The position numbers and the translations under genes are program-made. Below the pieces are notes generated by a model. The model did no database searches. It saw only the letters and a list, made by a program, of their open reading frames with translations, and was not told where the DNA came from. This document shows, one piece after another, positions 42,843 to 53,810 of a DNA stretch of 64,000 nucleotides. This DNA comes from Trichopria drosophilae (taxonomy: Eukaryota; Arthropoda; Insecta; Hymenoptera; Diapriidae). The stretch is taken from NCBI GenBank assembly GCA_030407085.1, contig CM059582.1:66463501-66527500 (forward strand), given 5' to 3'. Each line of letters opens with the position of its first letter. Position 1 is the stretch's first letter.

Positions 42843-45800
42843 CTAACCTCCCTTGGCCCTCCAGAATCCACGTGTGCAGTCTGCAGTAGAAAAGTGGCTC
42901 CGATATCCATCTCCTCCGCTGCAGACTGCACCGGGCCATTTTTTTTTGGAACTGTAACCACTCCCTCTACCATCGGGTAAGTGGTTCAGGATCTCGAGTG
43001 ACCTCAGTAGACGGAGAGATCCCAGCAGCACTGCTTTCTGCATTCGGCCTGCGATGGAATTTGCATGTTCTCGACAGGCCGGAATGCTTTTGATGTTTTG
43101 GAGGAAAGTTGGTCTCATTCCTCCCAGCACTCCAATTATCAGCACGACGAGCTTGATTTTGAACCCTCGATACAGCTTGCGAATCTCGAACAGAAGTTCC
43201 TGATATTGCATCCGTTTTTCGTCCTCTTTGCTGACTATATTTGTTTCTGCTGGTGCAGAAAACTCGATGACGAAGATGGATTTGTCAACGAAGTCAACAA
43301 GGACGATGTCAGGCTTATTAGCTGATATTTGCCTGCTCGTCGGGAATGAGTAATTCCAGTATATTCGGCACGACTCATTCCCGACAACGGATTCAATATC
43401 AGTGGGGACGTACGGCAAAACTGGGGTTTCATCAATACCATAAGTGCTGCGAAGATGGTAATACATCACTCGAAGAGCCGCATTGTGACGTTCGATGTAT
43501 GCTGAAACTGCATACATTGGGCATGCTGCCAAAAGATGCATTAGTGTCTCAGCATGACATCTACACAGTCTACAAAGCGTACTCTGTACCGCCTGGTGTA
43601 AGATGTTCTGGCGATACGCTAAGGTATTGATGACCCCATCCTGGCATGCGAAGATAAAACCCTGGGTCTCGGATTTCAAGCCGGCTGAACTTAAGAAGGA
43701 GAAGGTCATCTCTGCCGACAGGCCAAGTTGTTGGACATTTCGAAAGAATTGTCCATGCAACGGCTTGTCGACATGCCTTCCCTCCAACATACGGAGTTGT
43801 TCCTTCCGTATGTTTGCTCTGAGACGCACTGGGCACAGATTGATGACTGATTCAGCCTCCTGTGCACCACTACGTCCCACGTTGAAAACCAGACCGAGGT
43901 TTCGCGCCGCTCGTTCTGCCGCGTTGTACAAAAACGCCCCCTTCCCCTGAATTTCATGCTGATGTACTAGCATCATCAGGGGATCCTCCGTTCGATTAAT
44001 CACGTCGCAAGCTGTTTCGAGGACCAATCGGTCATGCATACACTCCAGGCTTAAAAGGCCACGACCTCCCATATTTCGGGGCAAATACAGTCGTTCCACG
44101 GAAGATCTTGGATGCAAACTGCGTTGCATACAAATCATCTTCCGTGTGCTTCGGTCAAGATCCCTTAGCTCGTCAACGTTCCACTTCAGTGCTCCAAAAG
44201 AATAGAGCACTGGTGATACGGCCAACATATTCGTGGCTGCCACCTTATTTCTCCCGGTCAATTCTGATGACCAGATCTGACGGAGAATGCGCCGGTATTT
44301 CTTAATGATGGTGGTTTTAGCAGCCTGCACATCCTGGACATGCCTTTGAGGTACGCCCAGGGACGTGTAGGCCTCTTCGGCGCTAAGGTGGCGGATACCA
44401 TTTCCGTTGACGAGCTCCATATCGTTGTTATGGGATCCTGACCTTCCTCTGTGCAAATGAACGACTGCACACTTGTCCAATCCGAATTCCATGCCGATAT
44501 CTCTCGAGTATGTGAGGGCGATGTTCAGAGATCGATGTAATTGATCTTCGTCTGATGCGTATAATTTAAGATCGTCCATATAGAAAAGATGGGTGATCTT
44601 ATGTACACGTTCACCAGGCAGTCCACACATGTACCCTTGAGATTTCCGGAGAGCAACGGATAGAGGCAATAGTGAGATGCAGAAGAGCAGAGGACTCAGA
44701 GAATCTCCCTGATAGACACCTCTTTGGAATTGAACTAGTCTAGACATGGTTCGACGCTTGCCCGATGTCATGACAAAGCGTGTTTTCCAAAGAGGCATCA
44801 GGTCTTCTACAATTCTCACTATGTTTGGGTGGACATGAAGGCGTTTGAGCAACAAGCTTAAAAGCTCGTGCGATGTTGAGTCATACGCCTTCATGTAATC
44901 CAGCCAGGCTATCGACAGGTTACGCTTGTACTGGACTGCGTCCTGACAAACACACCTGTCGATAAGCAAGTTGTCCTTGTAGCCGGATACATCCATTTTG
45001 CAACCTCGTTGTTCTACTATCCGTTGCCACACCGGTTTCACGGATTTCTCAAAACGTTCGTTCAAGATGTTAGTGAACAATTTGTATAACGTATTGAGAC
45101 ACGTGATCGGTCTATGGTTTTTCGGATCGGACAAGTCTCCCGATTTTGGGATCAGTGTCGTTCGGCCCTCCACCAGCCAGTGCGGAATGGGTTGGTCTCC
45201 ATTTATGTAAGAGGTGAATATTCGGGCTAGGTGTTGATGGACAGAAGTGAACTTCTTCCACCAATAGTTGTTAATTCTATCCCAGCCCGGCGAGGAGAAA
45301 TTCCTCGCTCCTGTGATGGCATTTTTCACCTCTAAAGCACTGACGGGTGGGCAATCTTCACTTTGTTGTGTGACTTCGTCGCACAACTCGGTGAAGATTT
45401 CAATACCTAGAGTGTCTGCATTAAGCCTAGATGTTCTCTCGTAGATGCTCCCCCAGAATTCCTCAACAGCGGCCATCGACGGAAACTCGCTTGAGGCTGC
45501 GATACGATGTTTGAAGAGGTTGGAAGGATTCGTCCAAAATATTGCATTTGGTTGAATTCCATCCTCCCGTCTTTGCTGCCTCTTTTTGGCATCCGCCAAA
45601 ACCCGAATTTTATCCGCCAAACGTTGCTTGATGTTGAGCAACATCAGCTTGTTCAGTGTGTGATAGTACGTCCGCAGTTGTTGTGCGAACTTCTTGACTT
45701 TTGCCGTAAATGAACGGCCAGATGTTAAATAGTCGATCACACACTGAACTCGGCAAGCGAGCTTCCGTGTCAGTCGAATCTTGCCGTTCAATTGAGACAT

Positions 45801-46217
45801 GCGTTTTGTAATCTGCCGACTCCCCGATATCTGTGTCAGATTTCGCGGAGTCACCAGATCACTTGCAGCCTCGTAAACGGCACAGTTGACTTGCCACAGG
45901 TCGCAGTCATCTGGAAGAGCATCCAGAAGTAGGCTATTTGCTCTGTCTAATTCTCGTTGTTTAGGCAACATTTTTGTTGTCAAATTTTGCCTAAACACGA
46001 GTGTCGTGCTTTCGTAATGTGGAGCATCTCTCCCAGCACCGCGTACGGGCTCAGTTGTTATTGCCCGCACATCTGGTACCGGTTTACAGCTGGGAACAAC
46101 GAAACCCGTCCGCCTCAGATAGGCCACATAATCTCTCAGTTGTTGTCCACTGGGGTTGGTTACCCAATCTCTGGCAAGGTTGCTAAGAGTCCAGGGCCCA
46201 CCGGCTCTAATAAGCAC
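42843..46217 (-). CDS. Copy A ORF: RT plus restriction-like endonuclease
   Basis: Open over 1124 codons. The first about 23 residues (MLIRAGGPWTLSNLARDWVT) are leader sequence fused in frame by the 345-bp deletion, so the native N-terminal DNA-binding part is gone. RT blocks: PGWDRINNYWWKKF, GRTTLIPKSGDLSDPKNHRP, DYMKAYDSTSHELL, FQRGVYQGDSLSPLLFCISL and the catalytic FYMDDLKLYA (about 44590). The C-terminus has the CCHC-type LCRLCRCHAETLMHLLAAC and a PD-(D/E)xK nuclease, KPDIVLVDF..KSIFVIEF (about 43300). That is the R2/R4-group layout. A one-base deletion near 42986 replaces the normal stop after ..LEIL with about 45 foreign residues. RT and nuclease motifs look intact. Confidence 0.88.
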   Translation of the reverse strand: MLIRAGGPWTLSNLARDWVTNPSGQQLRDYVAYLRRTGFVVPSCKPVPDVRAITTEPVRGAGRDAPHYESTTLVFRQNLTTKMLPKQRELDRANSLLLDALPDDCDLWQVNCAVYEAASDLVTPRNLTQISGSRQITKRMSQLNGKIRLTRKLACRVQCVIDYLTSGRSFTAKVKKFAQQLRTYYHTLNKLMLLNIKQRLADKIRVLADAKKRQQRREDGIQPNAIFWTNPSNLFKHRIAASSEFPSMAAVEEFWGSIYERTSRLNADTLGIEIFTELCDEVTQQSEDCPPVSALEVKNAITGARNFSSPGWDRINNYWWKKFTSVHQHLARIFTSYINGDQPIPHWLVEGRTTLIPKSGDLSDPKNHRPITCLNTLYKLFTNILNERFEKSVKPVWQRIVEQRGCKMDVSGYKDNLLIDRCVCQDAVQYKRNLSIAWLDYMKAYDSTSHELLSLLLKRLHVHPNIVRIVEDLMPLWKTRFVMTSGKRRTMSRLVQFQRGVYQGDSLSPLLFCISLLPLSVALRKSQGYMCGLPGERVHKITHLFYMDDLKLYASDEDQLHRSLNIALTYSRDIGMEFGLDKCAVVHLHRGRSGSHNNDMELVNGNGIRHLSAEEAYTSLGVPQRHVQDVQAAKTTIIKKYRRILRQIWSSELTGRNKVAATNMLAVSPVLYSFGALKWNVDELRDLDRSTRKMICMQRSLHPRSSVERLYLPRNMGGRGLLSLECMHDRLVLETACDVINRTEDPLMMLVHQHEIQGKGAFLYNAAERAARNLGLVFNVGRSGAQEAESVINLCPVRLRANIRKEQLRMLEGRHVDKPLHGQFFRNVQQLGLSAEMTFSFLSSAGLKSETQGFIFACQDGVINTLAYRQNILHQAVQSTLCRLCRCHAETLMHLLAACPMYAVSAYIERHNAALRVMYYHLRSTYGIDETPVLPYVPTDIESVVGNESCRIYWNYSFPTSRQISANKPDIVLVDFVDKSIFVIEFSAPAETNIVSKEDEKRMQYQELLFEIRKLYRGFKIKLVVLIIGVLGGMRPTFLQNIKSIPACREHANSIAGRMQKAVLLGSLRLLRSLEILNHLPDGRGSGYSSKKKWPGAVCSGGDGYRSHFSTADCTRGFWRAKGG

Positions 46218-46258
46218 ACGTGGAGGTGAGAGTAGGCCATTTTGGAAGATAGGCTAAG

Positions 46259-46282
46259 ATGCGGCTTTTTGCATAGCCGCAT
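46259..46282 (-). other. Conserved 5' leader hairpin of the Dong-like LINE
   Basis: Arms ATGCGGCT and AGCCGCAT. The same hairpin lies at 50213-50236 in copy B with three more pairs, and at 42643-42666 in copy 0, where one C-G pair becomes a G-U pair in the transcript. It lies 30-60 bases from the element 5' end. Confidence 0.6.
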
Positions 46283-46311
46283 TGTGTTATGCATCATTCC
46301 CTTTGGGCCCC

Positions 46312-46346
46312 TTATTATTATTATTATTATTTTTTTTTTTTTTTTT
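46312..46346 (-). repeat. (TAA)n plus poly-A junction, copies B and A
   Basis: Tail of copy B. Directly beyond it the minus strand reads GGGGCCCAAAGGG, the 5' terminus of copy A. No other sequence separates them. Confidence 0.88.
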
Positions 46347-49300
46347 GACGGAGGGGGGAAATGCATTAGGCACCATAGGGGGTTGAAGATGTTGTGTAAC
46401 CCCCCGTGTGTCGGACTCCCTCACCTTTGATGTTAACGGCAAGGTTTACCGACTAAAACCCTAACCTCCCTTGGCCCTCCAGAATCCACGTGTGCAGTCT
46501 GCAGTAGAAAAGTGGCTCCGATATCCATCTCCTCCGCTGCAGACTGCACCGGGCCATTTCGTTTGCAACTGTAACCACTCCCTCTACCATTGGGTAAGTG
46601 GTTACAGGATCTCGTGTGACCTCAGTAGACGGAGAGATCCCAGCAGCACTGCTTTCTGCATTCGGCCTGCGATGGAACTTGCATGTTCTCGACAGGCCGG
46701 AATGCTTTTGATGTTTTGGAGGAAAGTTGGTCTCGTTCCTCCCAGCACTCCAATTATCAGCACGACGAGCTTGATTTTGAACCCTCGATACAGCTTGCGA
46801 ATCTCGAACAGGAGTTCCTGATATTTCATCCGTTTTTCGTCCTCTTTGCTGACTATATTTGTTTCTGCTGGTGCAGAAAACTCGATGACGAAGATGGATT
46901 TGTCATCGAAGTCAACAAGGACGATGTCAGGCTTATTAGCTGATATTTGCCTGCTCGTCGGGAATGAGTAATTCCAGTATATTCGGCACGACTCATTCCC
47001 GACAACGGATTCAATATCAGTGGGGACGTACGGCAAAACTGGGGTTGCATCAATACCATAAGTGCTGCGAAGATGGTAGTACAGCACTCGAAGAGCCGCA
47101 TTGTGACGTTCGATGTATGCTGAAACTGCATACATTGGGCATGCTGCCAAAAGATGCATGAGTGTCTCAGCATGACATCTACACAATCTACAAAGCGTAC
47201 TCTGTACCGCCTGGTGTAAGATGTTCTGGCGATACGCTAAGGTATTGATGACCCCATCCTGGCACGCGAAGATAAAACCCTCGGTCTCGGATTTCAAGCC
47301 GGCTGATCTTAAGAAGGAGAAGGTCATCTCTGCCGACAAGCCAAGTTGTTGGACATTTCGAAAGAATTGTCCATGTAACGGCTTGTCGATATTCCTTCCC
47401 TCCAACATACGGAGTTGTTCCTTCCGTATGTTAGCCCTGAGACGCACTGGGCACAGATTGATGACTGATTCAGCCTCCTGTGCACCACTACGTCCCACGT
47501 TGAAAACCAGACCGAGGTTTCGCGCCGCTCGTTCCGCCGCGTTGTACAAAAACGCCCCCTTCCCCTGAATTTCATGCTGATGTACTAGCATCATCAGGGG
47601 ATCCTCCGTTCGATTAATCACGTCGCAAGCTGTTTCGAGGACCAATCGGTCATGCATACACTCCAGGCTTAAAAGGCCACGACCTCCCATATTTCGGGGC
47701 AAATACAGTCGTTCCACGGAAGATCTTGGATGCAAACTGCGTTGCATACAAATCATCTTCCGTGTGCTTCGGTCAAGATCCCTTAGCTCGTCAACATTCC
47801 ACTTCAGTGCTCCAAAAGAATAGAGCACTGGTGATACGGCCAACATATTCGTGGCTGCCACCTTATTTCTCCCGGTCAATTCTGATGACCAGATCTGACG
47901 GAGAATGCGCCGGTATTTCTAAATGATGGTGGTTTTAGCAGCCTGCACATCCTGGACATGCCTTTGAGGTACGCCCAGGTATGTGTAGGCTTCTTCGGCG
48001 CTAAGGTGGCGGATGACATTTCCGTTGACGAGCTCCATATCGTTGTTACGGGAGCCTGACCTTCCTCTGTGCAAATGAACGACTGCACACTTGTCCAATC
48101 CGAATTCCATACCGATATCTCTCGAGTATGTGAGGGCGATGTTCAGAGATCGATGTAATTGATCTTCGCCTTATGCGTATAATTTAAGATCATCCATATA
48201 GAAAAGATGGGTGATCTTATGTACACGTTCACCAGGCAGTCCACACATGTACCCTTGAGATTTCCGGAGAGCAACGGATAGAGGCAATAGTGAGATGCAG
48301 AAGAGCAGAGGACTCAGAGAATCTCCCTGATAGACACCTCTTTGGAATTGAACCAGTCTAGACATGGTTCGACGCTTGCCCGATGTCATGACAAAGCGTG
48401 TTTTCCAAAGAGGCATCAGGTCTTCTACAATTCTCACTATGTTTGGGTGGACATGAAGGCGTTTGAGCAACAAGCTTAAAAGCTCGTGCGATGTTGAGTC
48501 ATACGCCTTCATGTAATCCAGCCAGGCTATCGACAGGTTACGCTTGTACTGGACTGCGTCCTGACAAACACACCTGTCGATAAGCAAGTTGTCCTTGCAG
48601 CCGAATACACCCATTTTGCAGCCTCGTTGTTCTACTATCCGTTGTCACACCGGTTTCACGGATTTCTCAATACGTTCGTTCAAGATGTTAGTGAACAATT
48701 TGTATAACGTATTGAGACACGTGATCGGTCTATGGTTTCTCGGATCGGACAAGTCTCCCGATTTTGGGATCAGTGTCGTTCGGCCCTCCACCAGCCAGTG
48801 CGGAATGGGTTGGTCTCCATTTATATAAGAGGTGAATATTCGGGCTAGGTGTTGATGGACAGAAGTGAACTTCTTCCACCAATAGTTGTTAATTCCATCC
48901 CAGCCCGGCGAGGAGAAATTCTTCGCTCCTGTGATGGCATTTTTCACCTCTAATGCACTGACGGGTGGGCAATCTTCACTTTCTTGTGTGACTTCGTCGC
49001 ACAACTCGGTGAAGATTTCAATACCTGGAGTGTCTGCATTAAGCCTAGATGTTTTCTCGTAGATGCTCCCCCAGAATTCCTCAACTGTGGTCATCGACGG
49101 AAACTCGCTTGAGGCTGCGATACGATGTTTGAAGAGGTTGGAAGGATTCGTCCAAAATATTGCATTTTGTCGAATTCCATCCTCCCGTCTTTGCAGCCTC
49201 TTTTTGGCATCCGCCAAAACCCGAATTTTATCAGCCAAACGTTGCTTGATGTTGAGCAACTTCAGCTTGTTCAGTGTGTGATAGTACATCCGCAGTTGTT

Positions 49301-50272
49301 GTGCGAACTTCTTGACTTTAGCCGTAAATGAACGGCCAGATGTTAAATAGTCGATCACACACTGAATTCGGGAAGCGAGTTTCCGTGTCAGTCGAATCTT
49401 GCCGTTCAATTGAGACATGCGTTTTGTAATCTGCCGACTCCCCGATATCTGTACCAGATTTCGCGGAATCACCAGATCACTTGCAGCCTCGTAAACGGCA
49501 CAATTGACTTGCCACAGGTCGCAGTCATCTGGAAGAGCATCTGGAAGTAGGCTATTTGCTCTCTCTATTTCTCGTTGCTTAGGCAAAACTTTCGTTGTTA
49601 AATTCCACCTAAACACGAGTGTCGTGCTTTCATAATGTGGAGCATCTCTCCCAGCATCGCGTACGGGCTCAGTTGTTATTGCCCGCACATCCGGTACCGG
49701 TTGACAGCTGGGAACAACGAAACCTGTCCGCCTCAGATAGGCCACATAATCTCTCAGTTGTTGTTGAGAAAAGCGATCTGCCAGTTCGGGATGCATTACT
49801 GCAAACTGACTGTGCATTCGCGCCATGTAGCCTCTCTGTTGCGGACAGCTCTCCTCGTAGCAGTGCATTAGATCTTGCCTGAGATCCTCCGTCCACTGAA
49901 ATCGTCCGTGGGCATGTTGGGGTTGTTGTCCCGGGACACCCGTTTCGGCCCCTCCACCTCGGGACTGGGCTGCATCCGAAGCAGCCCGATGGTCAGGAGC
50001 CCTGCGCGTTGCATTTCTTGTAACCGCATGTACAGGGAGTAGGGTGGTTGGCCCTACCCCCCGTTGTTATGCCTCTCTCGTTTGTCTCTTACCTCGCCAT
50101 CCACTGGGGTTGGTTACCCAATCTCTGGCAAGGTTGCTAAGAGTCCAGGGCCCACCGGCTTTAATAAGGACACGTGGAGGTGAGAGTAGGCCATTTGGGA
50201 AGATAGGCTAAGATGCGGCTTTTTGCAAAGCCGCATTGTGTTACGCATCATTCCCTTTGGGCCCCTTCTCTC
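46347..50272 (-). mobile_element. Dong/R4-type LINE, copy B (longest)
   Basis: Includes the 5' leader (50272-50000), the ORF region and 3' UTR with tail. Its 5' end abuts a (TTA)n tract at 50273-50317 which I take as the target microsatellite. Confidence 0.88.
46602..49990 (-). pseudogene. Copy B ORF: full-length RT/endonuclease with three nonsense codons
   Basis: The first ATG is at 49868 (MHCYEESCPQQRGYMARMHS). The same frame is open upstream to a TAA near 50070, and GRFQWTEDLRQDL just before that ATG has the WTxED start of a Myb-like domain found in this group, so the natural start is upstream or non-AUG. Differences from copy A create three stops: TGA for Trp (48645), TAA (48171) and TAG for Lys (47920). 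The C-terminus ends at ..HEIL (46602), which I take as the native end. RT and nuclease motifs match copy A. Inactive. Confidence 0.87.
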
Positions 50273-50316
<44 letters not shown>

Positions 50317-50317
50317 T
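50273..50317 (-). repeat. (TAA)n microsatellite flanking the Dong array
   Basis: About 14 TTA/ATT units on the plus strand, ending ATTTTAACG. Much longer than the internal junctions, as expected for an original target site. Confidence 0.9.
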
Positions 50318-50374
50318 TAACGTTCAGTCCTTTACGGCGGACTACAGTGTAAGGTTGCTCTGAAATAAAAAAAA

Positions 50375-51066
50375 ATGTCTTCAAGTTTAAAACCCTCTAT
50401 GGACACGAGATGGAAACATCCGTGGACGTGTATGGTATGCGGTCCCAGAGGATGGGGTAAAATAATTTTCCTGACAAAATTGTTAAGAAATTTGTCATAA
50501 TAAGCGGACGTTTCCTTCGATCGGGTCATGTTTTATTACGTTGAATTGCATGGTGAATATCGTAATAAAATGGTCTTGGGTGGAAAATTGCCTGCAGCGC
50601 GACGTGGAATCGAATTTCTAGAGGGTCTACCGAACCCCGATGATTATTCAATGGACAACAAAAGTAAAAAATTAATTATAGTCGACGATCTTATGCGTGA
50701 GTCATCGAATAATACCATCATGGACCTATTTACTAAAGGCTGTGACCATAAAAATATGAGTGTAACTTTCATTACGCAAAATATTTTTCATTAGGGTCGT
50801 GGACAGCGCAACATTTCATTTAATATCAATTACCTTGTTTAAAAATCCTCGAGATAGGGCTCAAATTCAGCATCTCGCACGTCAACTATAACCGAAAAAT
50901 TCAAAGTTTCTCCAAGAAGCATACAAAGATGCAACTTATCGCCCACATGGTTATCTTCTCTTAGATCTTAAACAAAGTACACCGGGTGATGTCAGATTTC
51001 GTGCACGCATATTTCCAGACGAACAACCGCATTTTACATATGTTCCAAAACGTAGATGCATGAATA
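50375..51066 (+). pseudogene. Maverick packaging ATPase (FtsK/HerA, A32-like)
   Basis: The ATG at 50375 sits after a poly-A run. CGPRGWGK is a Walker A motif in which the usual Thr after Lys is replaced, and KKLIIVDDLM (near 50685) is Walker B. Two adjacent TAA codons at 50498-50503 and another stop near 50792 interrupt it. The tail continues in shifted frames to FTYVPKR near 51055. Role in the family: DNA packaging into capsids. Present state: dead. Its start lies only about 60 bases from the (TTA)n tract that ends the Dong array. Confidence 0.85.
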
Positions 51067-51136
51067 AAAGCGAACGAGTTTTGAAAAAAAAAACGTACAG
51101 ATATTTATTATTGTCAGTGTACGATTAACCGCAACT

Positions 51137-51430
51137 ATGGAAATATCGCCTGTTGGAAAATATAAAAATAACAAAATTCATCTCATCGCAAGAAATCGTA
51201 AAGACAGAAATCGTGCACAAAAAGGATACGACGTTATTTCGTGTTTTTCACCATTTGGAAAAAAATATCTCGCTTTATTACACGCTTTGTGTCATGCGGA
51301 TAAACGATAACGTACAGTTTTGCTGAAAACCGCCGACAGAACACTCGTCAAATATATCGGCGAGTGTGCGCTTAAGGTATTGTGTTTTGTCGTTTCTTTA
51401 AAACCAAGGGAGAAGTGTTTACTTTGAACG
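51137..51430 (+). pseudogene. Small Maverick ORF, broken
   Basis: 57 codons from ATG 51137 to TAA 51308: MEISPVGKYKNNKIHLIARN.., with YLALLHALCHADKR at the end. A shifted frame continues with LVKYIGECALKVL, a block I recall downstream of the ATPase in other Mavericks. Function unknown. Confidence 0.5.
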
Positions 51431-51479
51431 CATAAAAAAATGTTACGTACACTCGTCTTTACTACGAAAAAACCACAAT

Positions 51480-51660
51480 AAAAAAGGATCTAGACAGGTC
51501 GGTAGTGGTGGTGGTGGTGGTGGTGGTGGTAACCGTACCTGGAAACAAAAATGACGGCTTATTTTAAAAAGAGGTGGACATTGGATACCGATTCTTCTGG
51601 CACCGTTTATCAGCGCCATTTTCTCGAAATTAATCGGCGGCAGCAGTAGTGATTAAAAAA
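51480..51660 (+). pseudogene. Gly-rich small hydrophobic Maverick peptide
   Basis: A (GGT)n run at 51501-51531 encodes poly-Gly. Shifted frames then give WIPILLAPFISAIFSKLIGG, a hydrophobic segment. Similar short Gly-rich, membrane-seeking peptides occur in Mavericks. Frames are disrupted between the two parts. Confidence 0.5.
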
Positions 51661-51670
51661 CGTTGGCCTT

Positions 51671-52616
51671 ATGGAGTATACAAAGAAAATGATACTAGTT
51701 CCCGAAAGTGAAGTACACGGGACGAGTGAAGATAAGAGAACGGCGCAAACGCCCGGGACAGCGCTATCGCGATTGGACGAGGTATTGTCTAATATTCTAC
51801 AGGGTGGAAGTAATGAGACGTTTGATTGTGATCATATTTCCACGTTTAATATTAAAGACGGCGAGGCAACACAGATTTTATACGAGCGCGGTAAACTCGC
51901 TCAGTAGATTCGAACGCTTCAACGATATCTCCATTTTTTCACCAAACAATTATATGATGAAAAACGAACAAACTTACAGAATGTAAAGAATATTAGCGGT
52001 ATTGAAGATAGTGCTCATATCAAGAATAAGTAGAATCAGCAGCGGTAACAACAACAACATAAGCCGCTAAATAATGGACACGTAATTTCCGGAGCTCCGT
52101 ATGAAGTGACATCCAAAGAGAAGGATATTGCTAGCTTCGAAATTCTAATAAATGTCCCTTTCTCGTATAGAGCAAAAGCTTTGAAATTACTGACCCATAT
52201 ACATCGCTCGAAAAGTATTTCGTGACGTTTCGGGGACAATGAAGGTATTGTAACTATCGACGGTTATGAGGTCATCTGGTTTGACATTGTCGAGCTTGTG
52301 AACGATGCAACACGTTCGCGAAAGTCCGCACAACCAGTTGGTCGCAAAGAATTTATTCGTACTCTTCGTGCGGAACGTATCCCACCACGTTCCATCGGCA
52401 ACAAATCTTTGTGGAAGCTTGCTGATACTCCTCAATTTGGTAAAAAGTCCAGATATTTTATAAACGCTGCTGGATTCCGAAAAAACTTGTCGAAAATTTT
52501 CGTCGTCGACGACGACAAGGAGGGCAGTGGCAGGGAGAGAGAAACAGCAAAAACGCAACAAAATCGAAAACACGATAATTCAGGACAGATGGAATATCTG
52601 GATCGCGAAATGTAAC
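51671..52616 (+). pseudogene. Maverick PX-type ORF
   Basis: The 78-codon frame at 51671 opens MEYTKKMILVPESE. After breaks near 51907 and 52030 the region continues with FEILINVPFSYRAKALKLLT, then VIWFDIVELVNDATRSRKSA and IPPRSIGNKSL. The order and wording match a conserved Maverick gene of unknown function. At least three interruptions. Confidence 0.6.
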
Positions 52617-53262
52617 GGAAAACTATCTGGAGCGTATTTATTACGATCCTTTACACCCCGTAGGGTACTCGGGCGGCCGAAACATTATTCGTTTCAAAAA
52701 GCATCAGGTTCCCGAGAAAAACATTTGCGAGTGGTTAAACCAGAAAGTTGCCTACACTCTACACAGATCTATCAAAAGACATTTTCCGCGTTTAAGATAT
52801 TCCCTTATAAATATTGACAACTTCTGGGAAGCCGATCTCGTATATTTACGCTCTCTTAAGACTTAAAACATCAATAAAAGTTACGTGCTTGTCGTCATAG
52901 ATGTATTGAGTACATATGTATGGGTCGAACCACTTCGAGATAAAAGTGCCCTTGAAGTTCTGGCTGGGTTTAAAAGAATTATCGGTGGAAACGATGGACG
53001 GTTACCGGTCGTTCTTCACACAGATCGCGTAAAGGAATTTATCGGCAAACCAGTGCAAAATTATCTACGTGAAATGAATATTCAGTTACTCGTTACCCGT
53101 GGCAACCCCGATGTAAAAGCCGCAATCGTCGAAATGTTTGATCGTACACTTAAGAAGCGAATATGGCGCTGTTTCACGCATAAAAATAAAAGGCATTTTA
53201 CGTTGATACTTTGCAAAAAATTACCGTTGCCTACAACAAGTCTTTTCACACAAGTATAAAAA
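52617..53262 (+). pseudogene. Maverick integrase (retroviral type)
   Basis: An N-terminal part in shifted frames ends with NFWEADLVYL, which holds the first catalytic Asp. After a stop near 52864, the open frame 52885-53259 carries YVLVVIDVLSTYVWVEPL, VVLHTDRVKEF with the second Asp, and VKAAIVEMFDRTLKKRIW with the Glu. The expected Asn-Gly-region wording is altered. Role in the family: integration into the host genome. The C-terminal chromodomain is not seen. Not functional as it stands. Confidence 0.82.
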
Positions 53263-53636
53263 TGACACCGGCTTCAGTAACCTTATACAACGCGCAAATT
53301 ACGCATCAAAATGTCGAATCCAGATTTTACTCGCAATGACGAAATAAATCATATAAATATAAAAATGGTAATCACGTTCGAATCAGTAGTGCTAAAAACG
53401 CATTCAAGAAAGGCTACGAGCGCGGTTAGATAGAAGAAATTTTTCGTATAAAGTCTGTTTTAAAACGTCAAAATCTTTTCGTTTACGAGCTCGAAGATTG
53501 AGGGTTCTTTTTATCAAGAACTTCGTAAAAAAACAATACTTTGTTAGTTGGACGGTTATCCCGAAGAATTCAATTGGTGGATCCTCGCCGCGAGTTTAAG
53601 TAGTCTTTAAAATTCACCATTCGCAAATGGATGAGT

Positions 53637-53810
53637 TTTTTGTAGTTTTGCCCAGCAACAGTAGCATGAAATATTTTTTCGATAATACAATGACAAGATT
53701 CACGACAGTACTTCCCAAGGAAATTGAATTAAGAAGGAACTTTTGTCGAAAAGATTTCGCGAAATTACAGTAGATATACGAAACCACGCAGGTTTACCAA
53801 TACAGTTCGA
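53637..53810 (+). pseudogene. Maverick minor capsid (penton-like) N-terminus
   Basis: The ATG at 53637 starts MDEFFVVLPSNSSMKYFFDN, the conserved beginning of the Maverick minor capsid protein. The similarity then dissolves into shifted frames up to about 53920. Only the N-terminal part can be supported. Confidence 0.6.

Larger units (their letters stand above)
42722..46311 (-). mobile_element. Dong/R4-type LINE, copy A
   Basis: Runs from its 5' terminus GGGGCCCAAAGG (46311, minus) to a poly-A-(TAA)n tail at 42704-42731. Compared with copy B it lacks about 345 bp of 5' sequence, the join being at about 46152 between CAGTTGTTGT and CCACTGGGG. Most other differences from B are single bases. 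It abuts copy B directly through a (TTA)n tract. Confidence 0.88.

Noticed and set aside
43065..49882. Many plus-strand frames of 60-115 codons, duplicated between the two LINE copies
   Set aside because: They are shadows of the minus-strand RT/endonuclease ORFs. Their duplication simply reflects the two copies.
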